DNA of 23,606 nt from MED-G82 sp964342675 (GTDB lineage Bacteria > Pseudomonadota > Gammaproteobacteria > Magnimaribacterales > D2472). Where the stretch lies: contig CAYFFR010000022.1 in assembly GCA_964342675.1 (NCBI GenBank), positions 1-23,606 of the forward strand, in the 5' to 3' direction. The translations under genes and the position numbers were made by a program. Below are positions 15,991-23,606 of this stretch, piece by piece; positions within the stretch are counted from its first letter, which is position 1, and every line of letters begins with the position of its first letter. A model generated the notes under the pieces. It had not been told where the DNA came from and made no database searches. It worked only from the letters and a program-made list of their open reading frames with translations.

Positions 15991-16953
15991 TTATTTTATT
16001 TCAGCTTCTCCAAAGCATCTTTGGAAATATTCATTCACTATTTCTTTCTCAACGTCATCACATTTGTTTAAAAAAGTTACATGAAAAGACTCTCTTAAAT
16101 CTTTAAAAATCATAAGATTTTCTGCCCAAGTCAAGACTGTTCTTGGAGACATAACTGTTGAGATATCACCATTGATCAATCCTTGTCTTGTAAGATCAGC
16201 AAGACGAATCATATCTTGAATTATCTTTTTATCTTTTTCAGATTTCATTTTCGGTACTTTTGCTTGAATAATTTTTTCTTCTTTTTCAAGTGATAAATAA
16301 TTGAGGGTTGAAAGGATATGCCACCTATCCATTTGTCCTTGATTAATCTGTTGTGTTCCGTGATAAAGGCCTGATGTATCCCCTAAACCAATGGTATTGG
16401 TTGTAGCAAAGAGTCTAAAATTTTCTTGGGGAGTAATAACAGTATTTTGATCTAGAAGAGTTAGCTTGCCATCAACTTCAAGTATTCGCTGGATAACAAA
16501 CATTACATCCGGTCTACCAGCGTCATATTCATCAAAGACCAAAGCAACAGGATTTTGAATGGACCAAGGTAGTATTCCTTCTTTAAATTCAGTAATTTGT
16601 TTATTATCTTTGATAACAATTGCGTCTTTTCCAAGCAGGTCTATTCTGCTGATATGACTATCTAAATTTATTCTAATGCATGGCCAATTAAGTCTTGCAG
16701 CTACTTGCTCAATGTGAGTAGATTTACCAGTACCATGGTACCCTTGGATCACCACTCTTCTATTGAACATAAAACCTGCAAGAATTGCTCGAGTAGTGTC
16801 TGGATCGAATACATAATCATTATCAATTTTTGGCACCCATTCAGTTCGCTTTTCAAACCCCTTGACTGTAAAGCCAATATCACAACCAAATACTTTCTTA
16901 GCATCTATACCGGTATTAGGTTTTTTAGGCAACTCTATTCTTTCAATATTCAT
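15991..16953 (-). CDS. CobS-like AAA+ ATPase
   Basis: 320 residues, close to the usual CobS length. An N-terminal segment specific to CobS (VFGCDIGFTVKGFEKRTEWVP, 21-41) precedes the AAA+ core. The core has Walker A GYHGTGKST (71-79), Walker B LVFDEYD (138-144), sensor-1 LFATTNT (181-187), then GLGDTSGLYHGTQ and the DRW motif. In CobS-CobT rings this subunit hydrolyses ATP to remodel the metal chelatase. Divergent from TesB with 74 bp between starts. The match is strong, but without CobN the substrate protein is open. Confidence 0.88.
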   Translation of the reverse strand: MNIERIELPKKPNTGIDAKKVFGCDIGFTVKGFEKRTEWVPKIDNDYVFDPDTTRAILAGFMFNRRVVIQGYHGTGKSTHIEQVAARLNWPCIRINLDSHISRIDLLGKDAIVIKDNKQITEFKEGILPWSIQNPVALVFDEYDAGRPDVMFVIQRILEVDGKLTLLDQNTVITPQENFRLFATTNTIGLGDTSGLYHGTQQINQGQMDRWHILSTLNYLSLEKEEKIIQAKVPKMKSEKDKKIIQDMIRLADLTRQGLINGDISTVMSPRTVLTWAENLMIFKDLRESFHVTFLNKCDDVEKEIVNEYFQRCFGEAEIK

Positions 16954-17010
16954 AATTTTTATCTGGGTTGTGTATGCTAACTGTAGAATGCTTTTTGTTC
17001 TAGTTTTTTA

Positions 17011-17019
17011 TGGGATAAT
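17011..17019 (+). promoter_or_regulatory. Extended -10 promoter of the TesB gene
   Basis: TGGGATAAT carries the TG extension and a five-of-six -10 hexamer (17014-17019). It ends 8 nt before the ATG at 17028, so the predicted start is at or within 2 nt of the start codon, giving an essentially leaderless mRNA. No good -35 is seen, as is common for extended -10 promoters. Confidence 0.5.
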
Positions 17020-17027
17020 TTACGTTT

Positions 17028-17888
17028 ATGAGTAGAGAGCTAACTAAAGCACTTAAATTATTTAGTCTAGATAAGGTTGATCGAGATATTTATTGTTGGT
17101 CTGGAGAGAGTGTAGGTTATGGCAGAATCTTTGGTGGCCAAGTAATGGCTCAGAGTTTAATGGCAGCATATGAAACAGTAGACAAATCAAGACTCGCACA
17201 TTCCTTCCATTCATATTTCTTAAGACCAGGTGATATGAAGCGCAAAATCATTTTTGATGTTGATAGAATCAGAGATGGTAAGAGCTTTACCACAAGAAGA
17301 GTTAGAGCAATTCAAAATGGAGAGGCCATTTTTAATTGTTCAATTTCTTTTCAAATCAATGAAAAGGGGCTAAGCCATCAAACCACTATGCCAAAAGTTC
17401 CAGGACCTGATGACCTTGAGAGTGAATGGAGTATTCGCTACAAGAATCGATCAAAAGTAAAAAAGAAATATCTAAGTATGTGGTTACGAAAAAGAGAGTT
17501 TGAGATAAGACATGTTGAGACCCAAGATCTATTGCGTTCTAAAAAGACTCCTCCATATAGGAACACATGGATCAAACCCACAGGAAAGCTCCCTTCTGAT
17601 CAAAAATTACACCAAGCATTTTTATTATATGTTTCTGATATTGGTTTAGTTACTACAATGTCTAACCCTCATGGTATAAGTTTTATGTCTAAGAAATTTC
17701 AAAGCGCAAGTCTTGACCATGTTATGTGGTTCCATAAGAAAGTTAACTTCAATCATTGGTTACTTTATAGTGTTGAGAGCCCAGTTTCATCTGGAGCAAG
17801 GGGTTTTGCTAGAGGGGCGATTTATACTAAATCCGGTAATCTAATAGCGTCTACAGCCCAGGAAGGCCTAATCAGGTTGTGGGATTAA
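17028..17888 (+). CDS. tesB: Acyl-CoA thioesterase II (TesB)
   Basis: 286 residues, the same length as E. coli TesB, a cytoplasmic double-hotdog thioesterase hydrolysing medium- and long-chain acyl-CoA to free fatty acid. Family motifs: GYGRIFGGQVMAQSL (30-44), HSFHSYFLRPGD (58-69), DGKSFTTRRVRAIQNGE (83-99), SASLDHVMWFH (226-236) and ASTAQEGLIR (274-283). The catalytic triad falls at the E. coli positions: D204, S228 (Thr in E. coli) and Q278. No Shine-Dalgarno. The last 17 bp overlap the converging hemE gene. Confidence 0.95.
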   Translation: MSRELTKALKLFSLDKVDRDIYCWSGESVGYGRIFGGQVMAQSLMAAYETVDKSRLAHSFHSYFLRPGDMKRKIIFDVDRIRDGKSFTTRRVRAIQNGEAIFNCSISFQINEKGLSHQTTMPKVPGPDDLESEWSIRYKNRSKVKKKYLSMWLRKREFEIRHVETQDLLRSKKTPPYRNTWIKPTGKLPSDQKLHQAFLLYVSDIGLVTTMSNPHGISFMSKKFQSASLDHVMWFHKKVNFNHWLLYSVESPVSSGARGFARGAIYTKSGNLIASTAQEGLIRLWD

Positions 17889-18915
17889 AATTTCTAATTA
17901 ATTGAATTAAAAGACTAACTTTATTAGGGTCTATATTTGGCGTAATGCCGTGCCCTAGATTAAAAATGTAACCATTGTAATTATGGATTTGATTTAGCAA
18001 GTTATTCAACTCAAGCTCTATATCTTCATCTTTTTTAGTTAAGGTTGCTGGATTCAAGTTTCCTTGAATAGCAACTTTCCCTTCAAAAATTTTTCTAGCA
18101 TATTGAACATCCATGTTCCAATATAGACTCAGGCAAGCAATGCCTTTTATTTTAAAAATTTTTAATTGGGCTCGTGGATCTCTTGCAAATAATATAATAG
18201 GAATCTTTTTCGTTACTTCATCTGCTTTAAGCATATCGATGAGCGCTTTTGAGTATTTTAATGAAAAATCTATAAAGTCATCTTCTGATAGTAGATTTGC
18301 CCAAGAATCAAATATTTGAAAAGCATTTATGCCAGCCTTTGCTTGTTCCTTAAGATAGTCAAAACATGCAAGAGTATATCTTTTTAAAAGATCATGAATT
18401 TCTTTGGGATGATTTTTAATAAACTTTTTAGTTCTCTCGAATTGAACGGAAGAACCCCCTTCTACAGAATACGCAACCAATGTCCATGGACTACCACAAA
18501 ATCCTATTAGTGGAATGTCAGAAGGAAGATTAAAGCGAGTTTTCCTTACTGCTTCAAATACATAATCCACTTTCTCTAAATCAAAATCTGGTAGATTTCT
18601 TATTTTATCAACTACATCTATAGGATTATTAAAGAAAGGGCCTTCTCCGTCCTTAAACTCTAGTTCAAGATCAAATGCATCTGGTATGGTTAATATATCA
18701 GAGAAAAGAATGCTAGCATCAAGATCAAATCGTTGAATTGGTTGCAATGCTAGTTCTGCACAAATATCTGAGTTTTTGCACATATCCAGGAAGTTGGTAA
18801 ATTTAGCTCTAATCTTTCTATATTCAGGTAGATATCTTCCTGCTTGACGCATAAGCCATATAGGCGTTCTATCAGTATGCTTAAGGTCAAGAGCCTTTAA
18901 AAAACAAGAATTCAT
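17872..18915 (-). CDS. hemE: Uroporphyrinogen decarboxylase (HemE)
   Basis: 347 residues. The enzyme decarboxylates the four acetate side chains of uroporphyrinogen III to give coproporphyrinogen III in haem synthesis. Signature RTPIWLMRQAGRYLPEYR (16-33, with R23 and R27), the catalytic Asp region ILFSDILTIPDAF (D73), FCGSPWTLVAYSVEGG, and the C-terminal LGHGITPNIDP are all present. Its ATG follows the GltD stop with no gap (TTAATTAAATG), so the two are co-transcribed and probably translationally coupled. In Pseudomonas and relatives the order gltB-gltD-hemE is conserved; only the gltD-hemE half of that order survives here. Confidence 0.97.
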   Translation of the reverse strand: MNSCFLKALDLKHTDRTPIWLMRQAGRYLPEYRKIRAKFTNFLDMCKNSDICAELALQPIQRFDLDASILFSDILTIPDAFDLELEFKDGEGPFFNNPIDVVDKIRNLPDFDLEKVDYVFEAVRKTRFNLPSDIPLIGFCGSPWTLVAYSVEGGSSVQFERTKKFIKNHPKEIHDLLKRYTLACFDYLKEQAKAGINAFQIFDSWANLLSEDDFIDFSLKYSKALIDMLKADEVTKKIPIILFARDPRAQLKIFKIKGIACLSLYWNMDVQYARKIFEGKVAIQGNLNPATLTKKDEDIELELNNLLNQIHNYNGYIFNLGHGITPNIDPNKVSLLIQLIRNFNPTT

Positions 18916-20610
18916 TTAATTAAGATAATTTATTATACCTTTAGCAGCTTCTCTACCCTCCCAAATTGCCGTTACTACTAAGTCTGATCCTCTAACCATA
19001 TCACCTCCAGCAAATACTTTTGGGTTAGAGGTTTGAAACTTATACTCATTTTTATCTCTAGCAATTACTAAGCCCTCTTTATTCACTTTGATACCATGCT
19101 TAGAAAACCATTTAGCTGGACTTGCACGAAATCCAAATGCAACTATCACTGCATCAGCAGGATATATAACCTCACTATCCTTTATAGGTATTGGCATTTT
19201 CCTTCCATTTACATCAGGGGCGCCTAATTTAGTATTAATAGTTTTAATACCTTGCACTTTATCAGTTCCTAAGATTTCAATAGGCTGAACATTGAATTGG
19301 AAATTAACACCTTCTTCAATAGAATTTTCAACTTCTTTTCTTGATCCAGGCATATTTAATTTATCACGTCTATATAAGCAGGTAACACTTTTAGCTGATT
19401 GTCTTATAGCCGTTCTATTGCAATCCATAGCAGTATCACCTCCGCCTAAAACAACAACATTCTTATTCTTTAAGTTGATGTATGCTTCTTTACCTTCTTT
19501 GATTCCCAATAAATGATTTGTATTTCCAATTAAGTATTCAATTGCAATATGAACGCCAGAAAGATCTTCGCCTTTAAATCCACCCTTAAGGGACGAATAA
19601 GTTCCGGTGCCCAAAAAAATAGCATCGTATTTTGATTCAATCTTATTAAATGCAATATCTTTACCAACCTCACAATTCAATTTAAATTTAATACCCATTT
19701 CTTCAAACATCTTTTTACGCTTTTTGATGATTCTCTTTTCTAATTTAAATTCTGGTATCCCAAAGGTTAATAGACCGCCTATTTCAGGCTGTCTTTCATA
19801 GACATCGCAATTTATACCTGCACGAACTAAAACATCTGCACAAGCTAAGCCAGCAGGACCGGAACCTATAATTGCAACCTTTAAACCAGTCCATTGCCTT
19901 AAAGATAAGTCTGGTTTCCAACCTAATTCTAATGCTCTATCTGTAATATACTTTTCTATATTACCAATACTCACAGCCCCATAACCGTCATTTAGGGTGC
20001 ATGCACCTTCACATAATCTATCTTGTGGGCATACTCGACCACAAACCTCAGGCAAACTATTAGTTTGATGACATAACTCAGCTGCTTCCATAATGTTCCC
20101 TTCATTTACAAGCTTTAGCCAATTAGGAATGTAATTGTGGACAGGACATTTCCACTCACAATATGGGTTACCACAATCTAAGCATCGGTGTGCCTGATTT
20201 GCAGCCTCTACTTGGTTATAGCTCCCGTAGATTTCTACAAAATTTATTTTTCTTTCTTTAATGCTCTTTTTATTTGGATCAAACCTATTTACATCTAGGA
20301 ATTGGAAAGCATTATCTATAGCTACAGGCTCGACATACTCTGCTCTATTTTTGTAATGAGAATCTGCATGGTTATCAGCAATAATTTTAGTTTGTTGACC
20401 AGCTAAAAGATCCTCTTTCCATGCATAGAGCATCTTTTTTGCTTCCTCTAGGTCTTTAATTGGCGCAAAAGATTTAGTTAGATACTTCCTATTTAATCTG
20501 ATCTTCCCATAGAAATATGGAGATTTTGGCTGTGTAAATAACATCAGGCCTTTTTCTATTCTTATTTGCTTGTTCTTTTTCATTAATAGAGGTATGACAT
20601 AGTATGACAT
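18916..20610 (-). CDS. gltD: Glutamate synthase small subunit with integrase-like N-terminal extension
   Basis: 564 residues; Pseudomonas-type GltD is about 470. Residues from about 100 on are an ordinary GltD: FQFLDVNRFDP, Fe-S ligands C143, C146, C151, C155 and C190, C194, C200, C204, FAD site GSGPAG (249-254), LLTFGIPEFKLEK, NADPH site LGGGDTAMDCNRT and C-terminal FAGGDMVRGSDLVVTAIWEGR. It feeds NADPH electrons to GltB. Residues 18-72 look foreign: LFTQPKSPYFYGKIRLN, KYLTKSF and DLEEAKKMLYAWKEDLLAG resemble the arm-site DNA-binding domain of phage-type integrases. No ATG, GTG or TTG lies in frame between M60 and the GltD core, so the extension cannot simply be a mis-set start. M10 is an alternative start. 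See findings. Confidence 0.93.
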   Translation of the reverse strand: MSYYVIPLLMKKNKQIRIEKGLMLFTQPKSPYFYGKIRLNRKYLTKSFAPIKDLEEAKKMLYAWKEDLLAGQQTKIIADNHADSHYKNRAEYVEPVAIDNAFQFLDVNRFDPNKKSIKERKINFVEIYGSYNQVEAANQAHRCLDCGNPYCEWKCPVHNYIPNWLKLVNEGNIMEAAELCHQTNSLPEVCGRVCPQDRLCEGACTLNDGYGAVSIGNIEKYITDRALELGWKPDLSLRQWTGLKVAIIGSGPAGLACADVLVRAGINCDVYERQPEIGGLLTFGIPEFKLEKRIIKKRKKMFEEMGIKFKLNCEVGKDIAFNKIESKYDAIFLGTGTYSSLKGGFKGEDLSGVHIAIEYLIGNTNHLLGIKEGKEAYINLKNKNVVVLGGGDTAMDCNRTAIRQSAKSVTCLYRRDKLNMPGSRKEVENSIEEGVNFQFNVQPIEILGTDKVQGIKTINTKLGAPDVNGRKMPIPIKDSEVIYPADAVIVAFGFRASPAKWFSKHGIKVNKEGLVIARDKNEYKFQTSNPKVFAGGDMVRGSDLVVTAIWEGREAAKGIINYLN

Positions 20611-20619
20611 TTTTATGTT

Positions 20620-20648
20620 AGTATCTACATCCCAATGAAAAAACTCAA
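20620..20648 (-). promoter_or_regulatory. Probable gltD-hemE promoter inside the gltB 5' end
   Basis: On the minus strand TTGAGT (20643-20648) and GATACT (20620-20625) are 17 nt apart, each matching four of six consensus bases. The predicted start is about 2-3 nt before the ATG at 20610, so the mRNA would be nearly leaderless. The -35 lies within the first codons of the divergent gltB. Confidence 0.45.
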
Positions 20649-23606
20649 TATAAATGAACCCAAAATGATTTTTGACCCTCGCCTAGAGAAAGATAACTGT
20701 GGTTTTGGCCTCATTGCTCAAAGAAATGGCAATAGATCTCGCGAAATAGTTAAAAAATCGATAGCTGGATTAAGGAGCATGACCCATAGGGGTGCGATAG
20801 GTTCTGATGGCAAGACAGGTGATGGATGTGGATTTTTATTCGATCTTAATCATGAATACTTTCAAACGTGCATAAAGAATGAGCAAGGCATTAAAATCCC
20901 TGATTTTTATGCAATAGCTCAGATTTTCCATAATAAGAAAATTGAAAAATTTTTACCAAAAATAAAGAAAGTTTTAGAGAATCAACAACTCGATTTCCTC
21001 ACATTTAGAAGGGTTCCAATTAATTCAAAAATGCTTGGGAAGATAGCCCAGTCCAGCTTACCAAATATCAGCCAGCTATTTATTTCAGCAAACCATAAAG
21101 AGGTTAATAATCAAGAATTTGAAGCCTCTCTTTATGAAGCTAGAAAGATCATCGAAGAGATTTATGTAAATGAAGAAGAACTCTATATTTCTAGCATGTC
21201 TAGCCACACTATTATTTATAAAGGCTTAATGCTTCCAAGAGCAATTGATAGATTTTATTTAGACTTAGCTAGCCCATCATTCGAAGCAAAAATTTGTCTT
21301 TTTCACCAACGATTTTCTACTAATACTTTGCCCAAGTGGCATTTAGCACAGCCCTTTAGGCTTCTTGCACATAATGGCGAGATAAATGCAATTCGAGGTA
21401 ATAGAAATTGGGTTAAGGCTAGACAATCAAAGTTTAGGACTCCGCTTTTATCTAAAATTAGAGATTTTAAATTATTAGTGAATGAAAGCGGCTCTGATTC
21501 ATCAGCACTTGATAATATGATTGAACTCCTTATCAAAGGAGGAGCTGATCCATTTAGGGCTCTAAGGATGGTTTTACCTCCAGCCTGGCAGAATATTCAC
21601 AGTATTGATCCAGACATTAAGGCATTCCATGAGTACAACTCTATGCACATGGAGGCATGGGATGGACCAGCTGGAATTGTAATGAGCGATGGAAGATGGG
21701 CAATATGTTTATTAGACAGGAATGGTTTAAGGCCAGCAAGATATCAAATAGATGTAGATGGATTTGTCACAATTGGCTCAGAAACTGGCATCAATCCAAT
21801 CGAGGAATCTAAGGTGCTAACGAAAGGTCGAATTGGACCAGGAGGTATTTTTGCAATAGATACACATACTGGCGAACTGATTGATCATAACATTATTGAT
21901 GCCAAGCTTAAGAAATCAAATCCATATAGAAAATGGTTAAAAAAATCAGCAGTTTATCTTGAATCAAGCTTATTTGAATTTAAAGGACCAGGGATTAAAT
22001 CGATTTCAAAAGATGACTTATTGAAGGCAACAAAATATTTTATGTTTTATTCCGAAGAAAAAGAAAATATTATTAAGCCTTTGGCAATTGAGTCTAATGA
22101 GGGCACTGGCTCAATGGGCGATGATACTGCTTTAGCAGTAGTTAGTAGAATGCCAAGACAAATTTATGATTTTTTCAGACAGCAATTCGCACAAGTAACT
22201 AATCCACCTATTGACTCATTAAGGGAGTCTTCAGTGATGTCACTTGAGACATGCTTCGGACCAGAATTAAATATATTTGAAGAATCAGAAAGTCATGCTA
22301 AACGCATTGTTACCACCTCACCTATTTTATCTCATAAGAAACTAGCTTCTTTGTTAGCAAATAAATTATTCTTATCCGAAGAGTTTGATCTTAGCTATCA
22401 CATCAATGAAGAATTAGAAACTGCAATTAAGAGTCTTGGTAATAGAGTTATAGCATCAGTGAAGAAGGGCACAACCTTAATACACTTAAGAGAAGGATTA
22501 CCTACTAAGAAAAGATTAGTTATTAATGCTTTATTAGCAACAGGATATATCCATCAGCAACTAGTTAGTTTAGGGCTTAGATCTGATGCGAATATTATTG
22601 TTAGCACGGGATCAGCAAGAGATACGCATTCTATTGCATGCCTAATTAGCTTTGGTGCTACAGCTGTTTTCCCATGGTTAGCATTCCAATCAATCCTTCA
22701 TTTAACTAAAAAAGGAGAGATCAGAGGTAGTCCAACTGAAAATTGTGCTAAATATAGAAAAGGAATCAACAAAGGCATCCTCAAAATTATTTCTAAGATT
22801 GGGATCTCAACTATATCTAGCTATCGTGGCTCTCAATTACATGAAATTGTAGGGCTAGGAAATAGCGTTGTCGAAGCTTGTTTTACGAATACCATTAGCA
22901 GAATTGGTGGCAAGACGTTTAAATCTTTATCGCAACAAGACAAGCAATTACATGAGTTCGCTTTTTCAAATATATCTGAGATTAATCCAGGTGGTTTATT
23001 AAAGTTTGTGCATGGTGGTGAATACCACACTTACAATCCTGCAGTTGTCGAGTCATTACAAGGAGCAGTTAAGACAGGTTCAAAAGAAGGATTTGATAAT
23101 TATTCAAAATTAGTTAACGAAAGACCAACAGCAATGTTAAGAGATTTCTTAAAATTAAGACAAACAAATCAATCAATTATTTTAGATAAGGTTGAACCAT
23201 TCAAAGATATTATTTCTAGATTTGATTCTGCAGGTATGAGCTTAGGTGCCTTATCTCCTAAAGCACATGAAACATTGGCTGAGGCAATGAATGAGTTAGG
23301 GGCACGATCTAACTCTGGCGAGGGTGGTGAAGCTCGAATTAGACATGGGTCTAAAACCATGTCAAAAATAAAACAAGTAGCATCAGGTCGTTTTGGTGTT
23401 ACACCAGAATATCTTGTTAATGCTGAAGTCTTACAAATTAAAATAGCTCAAGGAGCGAAACCTGGTGAAGGTGGTCAATTGCCTGGCAGCAAAGTTAATA
23501 CGCTTATAGCTGAATTGAGGTATTCAACACCTGGAATAACACTTATTTCACCTCCTCCACATCATGATATTTATTCCATTGAAGATTTAGCTCAATTAAT
23601 TTTTGA
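20635..23606 (+). CDS. gltB: Glutamate synthase large subunit, 5' part
   Basis: An open frame of 990 codons without a stop runs off the right edge; full GltB is about 1,500 residues. A short propeptide precedes the catalytic Cys22 of the class II glutamine amidotransferase domain (KDNCGFGLIAQ), followed by MTHRGAIGSDGKTGDG, FHQRFSTNTLPKW and LAHNGEINAIRGNRNW. The central domain (VVSRMPRQIYDFFRQQFAQV, NPPIDSLRE) and the start of the FMN synthase domain (SAGMSLGALSPKAHE, RSNSGEGGE, IAQGAKPGEGGQLPG) are intact. With GltD it converts 2-oxoglutarate and glutamine to two glutamates. The ATG at 20635 is 24 bp from the divergent gltD ATG; ATG 20665 is an alternative, preceded by a -10-like TATAAA (20649-20654). 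Confidence 0.96.
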   Translation, partial: MKKLNINEPKMIFDPRLEKDNCGFGLIAQRNGNRSREIVKKSIAGLRSMTHRGAIGSDGKTGDGCGFLFDLNHEYFQTCIKNEQGIKIPDFYAIAQIFHNKKIEKFLPKIKKVLENQQLDFLTFRRVPINSKMLGKIAQSSLPNISQLFISANHKEVNNQEFEASLYEARKIIEEIYVNEEELYISSMSSHTIIYKGLMLPRAIDRFYLDLASPSFEAKICLFHQRFSTNTLPKWHLAQPFRLLAHNGEINAIRGNRNWVKARQSKFRTPLLSKIRDFKLLVNESGSDSSALDNMIELLIKGGADPFRALRMVLPPAWQNIHSIDPDIKAFHEYNSMHMEAWDGPAGIVMSDGRWAICLLDRNGLRPARYQIDVDGFVTIGSETGINPIEESKVLTKGRIGPGGIFAIDTHTGELIDHNIIDAKLKKSNPYRKWLKKSAVYLESSLFEFKGPGIKSISKDDLLKATKYFMFYSEEKENIIKPLAIESNEGTGSMGDDTALAVVSRMPRQIYDFFRQQFAQVTNPPIDSLRESSVMSLETCFGPELNIFEESESHAKRIVTTSPILSHKKLASLLANKLFLSEEFDLSYHINEELETAIKSLGNRVIASVKKGTTLIHLREGLPTKKRLVINALLATGYIHQQLVSLGLRSDANIIVSTGSARDTHSIACLISFGATAVFPWLAFQSILHLTKKGEIRGSPTENCAKYRKGINKGILKIISKIGISTISSYRGSQLHEIVGLGNSVVEACFTNTISRIGGKTFKSLSQQDKQLHEFAFSNISEINPGGLLKFVHGGEYHTYNPAVVESLQGAVKTGSKEGFDNYSKLVNERPTAMLRDFLKLRQTNQSIILDKVEPFKDIISRFDSAGMSLGALSPKAHETLAEAMNELGARSNSGEGGEARIRHGSKTMSKIKQVASGRFGVTPEYLVNAEVLQIKIAQGAKPGEGGQLPGSKVNTLIAELRYSTPGITLISPPPHHDIYSIEDLAQLIF

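Noticed and set aside
20395..20610. The gltD extension as a simple start-site error
   Set aside because: No ATG, GTG or TTG occurs in frame between residue 60 and the GltD core at about residue 100, so a shorter standard start is not available.
21303..23360. Minus-strand open frames inside gltB
   Set aside because: They are antisense to conserved GltB motifs and lack recognisable protein features.
1..23606. CRISPR arrays, insertion sequences, rRNA genes or toxin-antitoxin pairs
   Set aside because: No regularly spaced direct repeats, transposase frames, rRNA-like sequence or paired small toxin/antitoxin frames were seen on either strand.

Overview
This is a compact, AT-rich bacterial chromosome segment with short intergenic gaps and several overlapping gene ends. 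The gene content (TonB-dependent receptor, HemE, TesB, GltBD of Pseudomonas type, Bax-inhibitor-1-like protein) points to a marine, streamlined gammaproteobacterium, perhaps SAR86-like. That placement is inference from gene content and base composition; no marker gene here fixes it.

Layout. 1-186: 3' end of a small DoxX-like membrane protein. 190-2397: Fur-box promoter and a TonB-dependent siderophore receptor. 2398-2686: gene-free spacer with a 10-bp inverted repeat. 2687-2762: tRNA-Ala(UGC), followed only 7 nt later by an exported metal-dependent amidohydrolase and a shikimate-kinase-like protein. 4521-5774 (minus): sterol desaturase/fatty acid hydroxylase-like membrane di-iron protein. 5832-6611: nucleotidyltransferase-cupin fusion, converging on a minus-strand block of type II pantothenate kinase, M1 metallopeptidase, a small membrane protein and a Bax-inhibitor-1-like protein. 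Upstream of that, also on the minus strand, lie a di-haem cytochrome, its parallel beta-helix partner and a ferritin-like di-iron protein whose promoter carries a perfect 21-nt palindrome. Next come CobT-like and CobS-like proteins (VWA/AAA+ pair, minus), then TesB thioesterase (plus), converging on HemE and GltD (minus). GltB (plus) is divergent from GltD and runs off the right end.

How the genes fit together. Iron and redox themes recur: a Fur-regulated receptor, haem synthesis (HemE), c-type cytochrome, two di-iron proteins and Fe-S GltD. GltB and GltD together form glutamate synthase. The beta-helix/di-haem cytochrome pair matches a known two-gene association of unknown function, and its neighbourhood (di-iron protein plus palindromic operator) is the best candidate for an undescribed functional unit.

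The most unusual single object is GltD. It has about 95 extra N-terminal residues resembling the arm-binding N-terminal domain of tyrosine recombinases. It is also divergent from gltB, whereas gltB-gltD-hemE are normally co-directional, suggesting an inversion that captured the 5' end of an integrase gene. Several genes lack a Shine-Dalgarno sequence and have a -10-like hexamer 6-9 nt before the start codon, which suggests leaderless transcripts.
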